6,175 nucleotides of DNA from Bordetella sp. Its GTDB lineage: Bacteria; Pseudomonadota; Gammaproteobacteria; Burkholderiales; Burkholderiaceae_B. The translations under genes were made by a program, and so were the position numbers. This document shows positions 1 to 5,393 of this stretch, piece after piece. Under the pieces are notes generated by a model. It ran no database searches. It saw only the letters and a list, made by a program, of their open reading frames with translations, and had not been told where the DNA came from. The first letter of the stretch is position 1; each line of letters starts with the position of its first letter. The stretch covers positions 1-6,175 of the forward strand of contig DAIDKG010000141.1 in assembly GCA_027450125.1 (NCBI GenBank), in the 5' to 3' direction.

Positions 1-27
1 GTTGACGTTGAACTGGCTGAATTGCAT
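1..27 (-). CDS. 5' end of a divergent gene, possibly a LysR-type regulator (partial)
   Basis: Only nine codons are present, read leftward from ATG at 27-25 as MQFSQFNVN; the rest lies outside the window. The start is supported by an AAGGAA Shine-Dalgarno on the minus strand (33-38) five bases away. Seven of the eight codons after the ATG end in G or C, as in the other genes here. Many NodD-like LysR-type regulators start with a short stretch ending in a (V/L)NLL-type motif, and this beginning is compatible with that. The family guess is therefore inference from nine residues and may be wrong. The plus strand is also open in frame 1 from base 1 to a TAG at 73-75 and could instead be the tail of an upstream gene. 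Its third positions are much less GC-rich, so I prefer the minus-strand reading. Confidence 0.45.
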
Positions 28-32
28 GGCGG

Positions 33-38
33 TTCCTT
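33..38 (-). promoter_or_regulatory. Ribosome binding site of the divergent left-edge gene
   Basis: On the minus strand this reads AAGGAA, five bases before the ATG at 27-25. It is one of the two clearest Shine-Dalgarno sequences in the window and is the main reason to believe that a gene starts at the left edge. Confidence 0.5.
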
Positions 39-126
39 GTGGGAAGAAACGTGGCAGGGAAAACCAGAACTGTAGCACCCATGGGGGAGCTGCGAGATGT
101 CGCTTTTACGAGACGGCCTGCCTGGC

Positions 127-141
127 CCGGCCCCTGGCCGG
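127..141. repeat. GC-rich perfect hairpin in the divergent intergenic region
   Basis: CCGGCC (127-132) and GGCCGG (136-141) are perfect inverted repeats around a three-base CCT loop. An overlapping alternative pairing uses GGCCCG (124-129) with CGGGCC (142-147). Neither strand has a T-run after the stem, so it is not an intrinsic terminator. It lies between the divergent start at 27 and the smg start at 259. It could be a structure in an untranslated leader, a protein-binding palindrome, or chance in GC-rich DNA. Confidence 0.4.
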
Positions 142-155
142 CGGGCCCGATCGTG

Positions 156-184
156 TTGCCGCAGGGGGTGAATCAGCGTAGAGT
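156..184 (+). promoter_or_regulatory. Candidate sigma70-type promoter for smg-gluQ
   Basis: TTGCCG (156-161) and TAGAGT (179-184) are 17 bases apart, and each matches four of six consensus positions. An overlapping TAAAAT (184-189) matches the -10 consensus at five of six positions but has no correctly spaced -35. Either would start transcription roughly 60-70 bases before the smg start. This local AT-rich patch stands out from its GC-rich surroundings. A GTGA/TCAC pair (168-171 and 189-192, 21 bases centre to centre) flanks the -10 and could be part of an operator, but the arms are very short. Called by eye. Confidence 0.4.
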
Positions 185-258
185 AAAATCACGTTTGCTG
201 GTCTGCCGATGAGCGGGCTGACTGTGCAAATGGGCTTCAAACAGGCACCTGCACTCAT

Positions 259-717
259 ATGTACGACATCCTGGTTTACCTGTTCGAGAACTACTACACC
301 CCCCAGGCCTGTCCCGCGGCCGACGTGCTGGCAAAGCGGCTCGCCGCAGCCGGGTTCGAGCACGACGACATCGACGATGCGCTGGGGTGGCTTTACGGCC
401 TGGCCGAAACCACCGAACGCTGCGTCGAGCTGGCCCAGGTGCAGAGTTCGGGCGTGCGCATCTACGCCGAGTCCGAGTATCGCCAGTTGGGTAGCGAGTC
501 GATCGGCTTCATCACCTTCCTGGAATCTGCCGGCGTCCTGCCCGCGCCCTTGCGCGAAATCGTCATCGATCGCGCGCTGGCATCGCCCGAGGCGCCGGTT
601 CCGTTGTCGTGCACCAAGATCATCGCCTTGATGGTCCTATGGAGCCAGGAAGCCGAGATCGACAATCTCGTCCTGGACGAGTTGCTCGAAGACGAAGGCG
701 GCCGCCGTCTGCATTGA
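259..717 (+). CDS. smg: Smg family protein (DUF494), function unknown
   Basis: The product has 152 residues, against about 157 for E. coli Smg. The match runs end to end: MYDILVYLFENYY at the start, a predicted helix AAGFEHDDIDDALGWL (about 30-45), VRIY (66-69), GFITFLE (83-89), then a hydrophobic LMVLW segment and an acidic end finishing in LH, as in the E. coli protein. It is acidic, has no signal peptide or membrane segment, and is presumably cytoplasmic. The family has no established biochemical role; in many proteobacteria it lies beside dprA and a topoisomerase gene. Here topB is two genes downstream, but no dprA is visible. The start is fixed by family similarity and by an in-frame TAA at 184-186. 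No good Shine-Dalgarno precedes it; the nearest is an AGG 13 bases away. gluQ begins nine bases after the stop in the same frame, which suggests co-transcription. Confidence 0.9.
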   Translation: MYDILVYLFENYYTPQACPAADVLAKRLAAAGFEHDDIDDALGWLYGLAETTERCVELAQVQSSGVRIYAESEYRQLGSESIGFITFLESAGVLPAPLREIVIDRALASPEAPVPLSCTKIIALMVLWSQEAEIDNLVLDELLEDEGGRRLH

Positions 718-726
718 GCGGCGCCG

Positions 727-1611
727 TTGTACACAGGCCGTTTCGCCCCCAGTCCCAGCGGACCCTTGCATGCCGGCTCGCTGGCGGCCGCGCTGGCCAG
801 CTGGCTGGATGCGCGCGCCCATGCGGGCCGCTGGCTGGTACGCATCGAAGACGTCGATGCGCCGCGAACGGTGCCCGGAGCCGACGAATTCATTCTGAAT
901 CAGTTGCGCGCGCTCGGCCTGCACTGGGACGGCGAGGTGGTCTGGCAGTCACGGCGCGGCGCGCTGTACCAGCGGGCTTTCGACGATCTGGCCGCGCGCG
1001 GCCTGGTATATGGCTGCGGCTGCACGCGGCGTGAAATCGCGGACTCCCAAAGCGCCCTGGGCACGCCGGGCGTCGATGGCGAGCGACCCTATCCCGGCAC
1101 CTGCCGCAATGGTCTGGCCCCGGGACGCCAGGCCCGGGCCTGGCGGGTGCGTCTGCCCGACGATGCGGGCATCGAGCGATTCGACGACCGCTGGCTGGGC
1201 CCGCAGGAGCAGGATGTGGCCCGGGCCGTGGGCGATTTCGTCCTCAAGCGGGCCGATGGCCTGTGGGCCTATCAGCTGGCCGTGGTGGTGGACGACGCCG
1301 GGCAGGGCGTGACCGACGTGGTGCGCGGCGCCGATCTGCTGGGCTCCACGGCGCGCCAGCGCGTGCTGGGCCGTCTCCTGGGCCTGCCGCTGCCCAGGGT
1401 GATGCATGTGCCGCTGGTGGTCGATCCGGCCACCGGGCTGAAATTGTCCAAGCAGAACCATGCGCCGGCGGTGGACGCCGGCCAGCCCCTGGCGGCCCTG
1501 GATGCGGCCTGGCGCAGCCTGGGCTTTTCCGCTCTGCCGGCGCCCGATGCGCCGGCCTTCCTGGCCGAGGCGACGGCCCGCTGGGCCGGGCGTTTTTCCT
1601 TACTGCAATAA
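727..1611 (+). CDS. gluQ: Glutamyl-queuosine tRNA(Asp) synthetase
   Basis: The enzyme activates glutamate with ATP and attaches it to queuosine at position 34 of tRNA(Asp), not to the acceptor end. It is a paralogue of the glutamyl-tRNA synthetase catalytic core without an anticodon-binding domain. The 294 residues carry the class I signature: [14 protein letters not shown] at 5-18 (HIGH-like HAGS), RIEDVDAPR at 39-47, a zinc site of Cys97, Cys99, Tyr122 and Cys126 (CxC...YxxxC), and KLSKQNHA at 239-246 (KMSKS-like). E. coli GluQ has 308 residues. TTG at 727 is the only workable start: the smg TGA (715-717) is in the same frame four codons upstream, no other start codon lies between, and any later start would delete the ATP-binding motif. 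There is only a weak GAG (716-718) as ribosome site, so translational coupling to smg is likely. It ends in tandem stops, TAA TAG (1609-1614). Confidence 0.95.
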   Translation: MYTGRFAPSPSGPLHAGSLAAALASWLDARAHAGRWLVRIEDVDAPRTVPGADEFILNQLRALGLHWDGEVVWQSRRGALYQRAFDDLAARGLVYGCGCTRREIADSQSALGTPGVDGERPYPGTCRNGLAPGRQARAWRVRLPDDAGIERFDDRWLGPQEQDVARAVGDFVLKRADGLWAYQLAVVVDDAGQGVTDVVRGADLLGSTARQRVLGRLLGLPLPRVMHVPLVVDPATGLKLSKQNHAPAVDAGQPLAALDAAWRSLGFSALPAPDAPAFLAEATARWAGRFSLLQ

Positions 1612-1632
1612 TAGGGTCGCACCCCTTGCTAC

Positions 1633-1662
1633 TTGCATGCCTCGAAGCCGCGCACTTATCAT
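1633..1662 (+). promoter_or_regulatory. Candidate promoter for topB
   Basis: TTGCAT (1633-1638) and TATCAT (1657-1662) are 18 bases apart. The -10 element matches TATAAT at five of six positions; the -35 matches TTGACA at only three. Transcription would start around 1669, giving a leader of about 33 bases that contains the hairpin at 1673-1689. The 90-base gluQ-topB gap has no terminator, so read-through from smg-gluQ is also possible. Confidence 0.35.
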
Positions 1663-1672
1663 CCGCGCTAAT

Positions 1673-1689
1673 TGGCGGCTCTCCCGCCA
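1673..1689 (+). repeat. Hairpin just upstream of the topB start
   Basis: TGGCGG (1673-1678) and CCGCCA (1684-1689) form a perfect six-base-pair stem with a five-base CTCTC loop. It ends 12 bases before the topB ATG and three bases before the weak GGAA ribosome site (1693-1696). No T-tract follows, so it is not a gluQ terminator. Its position would allow an effect on translation initiation or mRNA stability, but that is inference. Confidence 0.5.
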
Positions 1690-1701
1690 GCCGGAACACT
1701 C

Positions 1702-4335
1702 ATGACAACAAAAACCCTGATCATCGCCGAAAAGCCCTCGGTGGCCCTGGACATCTCGCGTGCCCTGGGCGGCTTTGCGCGCGAGGGCGATTACTTCGAG
1801 AATGATCAATACGTGCTGTCCTCCAGCGTCGGGCACCTGCTCGGCCTGGTGGCGCCCAACGATCCGGTCAAGGGCAAGTGGAGCTTTACCCACCTGCCGG
1901 TGATCCCGCCCGAATTCGACCTGGGTCCGGCCGACAAGAAATCCACCGAGCGTCTCAAACTGCTGGTCAGGCTGGCCAAGCGCAAGGACGTGACCGCCAT
2001 CATCAACGCCTGCGACGCGGGGCGCGAAGGCGAACTGATCTTTCGCTACATCATCCAGTTCGCGGGCGTGAGCAAGCCCATCAAGCGCCTGTGGCTGCAA
2101 TCGATGACGCAGGCCGCCATACGCGATGCCTTCGACAATCTGCGCGACGACGCGCAGATGAAGCCGCTGGAAGCGGCCGCCCGCTCGCGCGCCGAGGCCG
2201 ACTGGCTGGTGGGCATCAACGGCACGCGCGCCATGACGGCCTTCAACAGCAAGGACGGCGGCTTCTTCAAGACGCCCGTGGGCCGCGTGCAGACGCCCAC
2301 GCTGGCCATCGTGGCCGAGCGCGAAGAGCGCATCCGCAAGTTCGTCTCGCGCGACTACTGGGAGGTGCACGGCACCTTCGTGGCCGCTGCCGGGCTGTAC
2401 GAAGGCCGCTGGATCGATCCGGATTTCAAGAAAGACGAGCGTGATCCGGAAAAGCGCGAATCGCGCCTGTGGTCGCTTGCCGCCGCGCAGAGCGTGGTGG
2501 CCGCCTGCCGCGGCCAGGCCGGCCTGGTGAGCGAGGAATCCAAGCCGTCGACGCAGATGTCGCCGGCGCTCTACGACCTGACCTCGCTGCAACGCGAGGC
2601 CAACGGCCGCTTCGGCTTTTCGGCCAAGACCACGCTGGCCCTGGCGCAGACGCTGTACGAGCGCCACAAGGCGCTGACCTATCCGCGTACCGATTCGCGC
2701 TACCTGCCCGAGGACTACATCGCCACGGTGCAGCAGACCATGCAGGCGCTGGCGCAGGGCGATTCGCGCGCCGTGGGCGGGCTGTCGCAGCACGCCGCCA
2801 CGGTGGTCAAGAACCAGTGGGTCAAGCCCAACCGCCGCATCTTCGACAACAAGAAGGTGTCGGACCACTTTGCCATCATTCCCACGCTGCAGGTGCCGCG
2901 CGAACTGAGCGAGGCCGAGGCCAAGCTCTACGACCTGGTGCTCAAGCGCTTTCTGGCGGTGTTCTTTCCCGCGGCCGAATACCGCGTCACCACGCGCTTT
3001 ACCGCGGTGCAGGGACACAGGTTCAAGACCGATGGCAAGGTGCTGGTGACCCCGGGCTGGCTGGCCGTCTACGGCAAGGAAGCGCAGGGCGAGGACGCGA
3101 CCCTGGTGCCGGTGGCCGAGGGCGAGAAGGTGCGCGCCGAGGACGTCGAGGCCGTCGGCCTGGCCACCAAGCCGCCGGCGCGCTACAACGAAGCGACGCT
3201 GCTCTCGGCCATGGAAGGCGCGGGCAAGCTGGTGGACGACGAGGAACTGCGCGAGGCCATGTCCGAGCGCGGCCTGGGTACGCCGGCCACGCGCGCGTCC
3301 ATCATCGAGGGCCTGATCAACGAGACCTACCTGCGCCGCGAGGGCCGCGACCTGGTGCCCACGGCCAAGGCGCGCCAGTTGATGACGCTGCTCTCGGGCC
3401 TGGACGTGAGCGAGCTGACCTCGCCCGAACTGACCGGCGAATGGGAGCACAAGCTCAAGCAGATCGAGCAGGGCGGCCTGGACCGCCAGGCCTTCATGCG
3501 CGAGATCGCGCAGATGACGCAGGTCATCGTCAAGCGCGCCAAGGAATACGAGCGTGATACCGTGCCGGGAGACTACGCGACCCTGCAGACGCCCTGTCCC
3601 AAGTGCGGCGGCGTGGTCAAGGAAAACTATCGCCGCTACGCGTGCACGAACTGCGATTTCTCGATCGGCAAGCATCCGGGCGGACGCACGTTCGAACTGC
3701 CCGAGGTCGAAGACTTGCTGGCCAGGCGCGAGATCGGCCCGCTGCAAGGCTTCATCAGCAAGATGGGCCGGCCCTTCGCGGCCATTTTGCGCATCAGCGG
3801 CGAATACAAGCTGGAATTCGACTTCGGCCAGAGCGACGACGATGACGCCGAGGCGGTGGACTTCTCGGGCCACACGCCTGTGGGCATCTGTCCCAAGTGC
3901 GGCGCCAAGGTCTTCGAGCACGGCATGAGTTATGTGTGCGAGAAATCGGTGGGACCGGAAAAGCATTGCGATTTCCGTTCGGGCAAGGTGATCCTGCAGC
4001 AGGAGATCTCGCGCGAGCAGATGGAAAAACTGCTGTCGGCCGGACGCACGGATCTGCTCGACGGCTTCGTCTCCAGCCGCACGAATCGCAAGTTCAAGGC
4101 GTTCCTGGTGCGCCAGCCGGACGGCAAGGTGGGGTTCGAGTTCGAGCCCCGGCCCGAGCGGCCCGGTGCGCGCAAGACGGCCGCCAAGACCGCTGCTGCG
4201 CCTGCGGCAGCGCCCGCTGCGGCGAAGAAGGCTGCCGGCAAGACTGCAGTCAAGAAAGCCGCGGTAAAGAAAACGGCGGCAAAAAAAGCCGTAAAGAAAA
4301 CAGCGAAGAAAGCAGTGAAGAAATCGGATGCCTGA
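1702..4335 (+). CDS. topB: DNA topoisomerase III (type IA) with a histone H1-like C-terminal tail
   Basis: This enzyme cuts one DNA strand through a 5'-phosphotyrosine link, passes a strand and reseals, decatenating DNA and relaxing negative supercoils. The 877 residues begin with a TOPRIM domain (TLIIAEKPS, catalytic Glu10; CDAGREGEL with Asp105 and Glu109). The type IA core carries FKTPVGRVQTPTLA, SPALYDLTSLQREA and the active site LTYPRTDSRYL with Tyr327. The C-terminal part has two four-Cys zinc-ribbon-like motifs (Cys632/635/648/651 and Cys730/733/746/756), each followed by a Toprim-associated C-terminal repeat, and ends in a Lys/Ala-rich tail (824-877). The core resembles Bacillus TopB more than E. 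coli TopB; the second Asp of the usual DxD is Gly107. The ATG at 1702 fits the family N-terminus. An in-frame TTG at 1672 would add ten residues but lies at the upstream hairpin. The ribosome site is a weak GGAA (1693-1696). Confidence 0.96.
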   Translation: MTTKTLIIAEKPSVALDISRALGGFAREGDYFENDQYVLSSSVGHLLGLVAPNDPVKGKWSFTHLPVIPPEFDLGPADKKSTERLKLLVRLAKRKDVTAIINACDAGREGELIFRYIIQFAGVSKPIKRLWLQSMTQAAIRDAFDNLRDDAQMKPLEAAARSRAEADWLVGINGTRAMTAFNSKDGGFFKTPVGRVQTPTLAIVAEREERIRKFVSRDYWEVHGTFVAAAGLYEGRWIDPDFKKDERDPEKRESRLWSLAAAQSVVAACRGQAGLVSEESKPSTQMSPALYDLTSLQREANGRFGFSAKTTLALAQTLYERHKALTYPRTDSRYLPEDYIATVQQTMQALAQGDSRAVGGLSQHAATVVKNQWVKPNRRIFDNKKVSDHFAIIPTLQVPRELSEAEAKLYDLVLKRFLAVFFPAAEYRVTTRFTAVQGHRFKTDGKVLVTPGWLAVYGKEAQGEDATLVPVAEGEKVRAEDVEAVGLATKPPARYNEATLLSAMEGAGKLVDDEELREAMSERGLGTPATRASIIEGLINETYLRREGRDLVPTAKARQLMTLLSGLDVSELTSPELTGEWEHKLKQIEQGGLDRQAFMREIAQMTQVIVKRAKEYERDTVPGDYATLQTPCPKCGGVVKENYRRYACTNCDFSIGKHPGGRTFELPEVEDLLARREIGPLQGFISKMGRPFAAILRISGEYKLEFDFGQSDDDDAEAVDFSGHTPVGICPKCGAKVFEHGMSYVCEKSVGPEKHCDFRSGKVILQQEISREQMEKLLSAGRTDLLDGFVSSRTNRKFKAFLVRQPDGKVGFEFEPRPERPGARKTAAKTAAAPAAAPAAAKKAAGKTAVKKAAVKKTAAKKAVKKTAKKAVKKSDA
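4171..4332 (+). repeat. Lysine/alanine-rich repeat segment encoding the TopB tail
   Basis: These 54 codons encode 17 Lys and 22 Ala, with seven KK pairs; the last six are spaced at five then four residues. At DNA level an 11-base unit, GTAAAGAAAAC, recurs exactly at 4264-4274 and 4291-4301, 27 bases (nine codons) apart, and an A7 run lies at 4281-4287. Composition is much more A-rich than the rest of topB. The protein pattern is that of bacterial histone H1-like proteins, which are known in Bordetella and relatives. It is probably disordered and binds DNA non-specifically. Confidence 0.8.
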
Positions 4336-4375
4336 TATCGACGCGCCGATCGGATAGAAATCCCGTCCACGGAAT

Positions 4376-4398
4376 GGCGCGGCGCCCCGAAATTCGGG
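4376..4398. repeat. Two adjacent short palindromes downstream of topB
   Basis: GGCGC (4376-4380) pairs with GCGCC (4382-4386) around one base. CCCGAA (4386-4391) pairs with TTCGGG (4393-4398) around one base. They share base 4386 and occupy 23 bases between the topB stop and its likely terminator. They could be a double operator, an mRNA 3'-end structure or chance; the sequence alone does not decide. Confidence 0.4.
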
Positions 4399-4417
4399 TA
4401 TCGTGAACTCATGGCAA

Positions 4418-4467
4418 GCCCCCGGTGCGGCCGCTGCGCAAGCAAGCCTTCGGGGGCGTTGTCTTTT
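4418..4467 (+). terminator. Probable intrinsic terminator of topB
   Basis: GCCCCCG (4418-4424) and CGGGGGC (4451-4457) form a perfect seven-base-pair GC stem. The 26-base loop holds its own small hairpin, TGCG (4426-4429) with CGCA (4437-4440). The stem is followed by GTTGTCTTTT (4458-4467), an imperfect T-tract. It lies 82 bases after the topB stop and before the SDR gene, so it probably separates two transcription units. The long loop and interrupted T-tract lower confidence; an attenuator in an SDR leader is an alternative. Confidence 0.55.
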
Positions 4468-4514
4468 CCAGGGGCCGGCGAGCCCAGCCGCATCCATAGT
4501 CCCAGGCGCAAACG

Positions 4515-5297
4515 ATGACTGCCTCCACTGCGTTTTTCTCCAAGTTTTCCCTGGCCGGCCAGGTCGCGCTGATTACCGGCTCGGCGCGCGGCCTGGGCCT
4601 GTGCATGGCGCGCGCGCTGGCCGGCTGCGGCGCGCATGTGCTCCTGAACGGCCGCCAGGCGGGAGCGGTCGACGAGGCCGTGGCGGCGCTGAAGGCCGAG
4701 GGCATGGCGGCCAGCGCCCTGCCCTTCGACGTGACCGACGACGCGGCGTCCGAAGCCGCGTTCGCGCGCATCGACGCCGAATTCGGCCGGCTCGACATCC
4801 TTGTCAACAATGTAGGCATGCGCCTGCGCAAGACCCTGGCCGCTGCGACCGCAGCCGAGGTCCGTAAATTGATCGAGGTCGACCTGGTGGACGGCATGCT
4901 GCTTTCCAAACGGTCGGCCGAGCGCATGGTCAGGCAGCAGTACGGCCGGCTCATCACCGTTACCTCGGTGCTGGGGGAAGTGACGCGCGCGGGCGACGCG
5001 CTGTATCCGGCAGCCAAGCAGGGGCTCACGGGCATGATGCGCGCGCTGGCCACCGAATACGCCCGCCACGGCATCACCAGCAATGCCACCGCGCCGGGCA
5101 CTTTCGTCACCGAGACCAATGTGGCCATGGCGGCCGATCCGCAGATCGGTCCGGCCGTGGGAGCGCGCAACCCCATGGGCCGCTGGGGACAGCCCGAGGA
5201 AATCGCCACGGCGGCGGTGTTCCTGGCCTCGCCCGCCTCCTCCTTCGTCAACGGCCACGTGCTGGTGGTCGACGGCGGGTTGTCGGTGCAGATGTAG
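4515..5297 (+). CDS. Short-chain dehydrogenase/reductase, substrate unknown
   Basis: A 260-residue classical SDR with a single Rossmann domain, expected to move hydride between a hydroxyl or carbonyl group and NAD(P) in the cytoplasm. Visible motifs are TGSARGLG at 21-28 (dinucleotide binding), NGR at 45-47 after strand two (Arg47 suggests NADP), DV at 72-73, NNVG at 98-101 (usual NNAG), Ser151, and YPAAK with Tyr164 and Lys168. The C-terminal part has APGTFVTET and the usual ending with VDGG. The position normally holding the fourth catalytic residue (Asn of NLxG) reads VDLVDG, so Asp123 replaces it. The overall look is like gluconate 5-dehydrogenase or 3-oxoacyl-ACP reductase relatives, but the substrate cannot be assigned. 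The ATG at 4515 has a weak AGG eight bases upstream. An aldehyde dehydrogenase gene follows after 96 bases and may share its pathway. Confidence 0.9.
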   Translation: MTASTAFFSKFSLAGQVALITGSARGLGLCMARALAGCGAHVLLNGRQAGAVDEAVAALKAEGMAASALPFDVTDDAASEAAFARIDAEFGRLDILVNNVGMRLRKTLAAATAAEVRKLIEVDLVDGMLLSKRSAERMVRQQYGRLITVTSVLGEVTRAGDALYPAAKQGLTGMMRALATEYARHGITSNATAPGTFVTETNVAMAADPQIGPAVGARNPMGRWGQPEEIATAAVFLASPASSFVNGHVLVVDGGLSVQM

Positions 5298-5307
5298 GCG
5301 TCCGTTC

Positions 5308-5357
5308 GGGTTCAGGGCTTTTTAGCGTTAACTGGCCCCAGGCTTTATGCTGAACCC
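5308..5357. repeat. Eight-base inverted repeat between the SDR and aldehyde dehydrogenase genes
   Basis: GGGTTCAG (5308-5315) and CTGAACCC (5350-5357) are exact inverted copies separated by 34 bases. Arm centres are 42 bases apart, about four helical turns. The spacer contains a short T-run (5320-5323) and GTTAAC (5327-5332). Possible roles are paired regulator sites in front of the aldehyde dehydrogenase, a large mRNA stem-loop, or part of an SDR 3' end. There is no T-tract after the right arm, so it is not a standard terminator for rightward transcription. Confidence 0.5.
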
Positions 5358-5382
5358 TTCGGTCGCGTACCGGCAGAATCTC

Positions 5383-5387
5383 AGGAG
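5383..5387 (+). promoter_or_regulatory. Ribosome binding site fixing the TTG start of the aldehyde dehydrogenase
   Basis: AGGAG lies six bases before TTG at 5394-5396, the best Shine-Dalgarno for any plus-strand gene here. No ATG is available near the required N-terminus, so this site decides the start. Confidence 0.8.
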
Positions 5388-5393
5388 ACAATT

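Noticed and set aside
92..107. GCGA/TCGC stem followed by TTTT, like a small terminator
   Set aside because: The stem is only four base pairs with a four-base T-run, too weak to be an intrinsic terminator.
209..631. 140-codon plus-strand open frame overlapping smg
   Set aside because: It is rich in Ser, Pro, Arg and Trp with no family resemblance, while the overlapping frame matches Smg from end to end.
2469..3557. 362-codon plus-strand open frame inside topB in another frame
   Set aside because: Its Arg/Gly/Ala-rich composition is typical of an out-of-frame reading of GC-rich DNA, and it lies wholly within topB.
1600..4497. A 965-codon open frame on the minus strand covering all of topB
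   Set aside because: It mirrors topB and is rich in Arg, His, Gly and Leu without any recognisable domain, as expected when GC-rich codons are read backwards. topB has intact family motifs on the plus strand.
3930..5258. Long minus-strand open frame from within the SDR gene into topB
   Set aside because: It crosses two well-supported plus-strand genes and the terminator region, with no known motif; an antisense shadow.
5332..5351. Stretch resembling part of the E. coli lac promoter (CCCCAGGCTTTA, then TATGCT)
   Set aside because: The shared 12 bases do not come with a correctly spaced -35/-10 pair, so I treat the likeness as coincidence and do not call a promoter.
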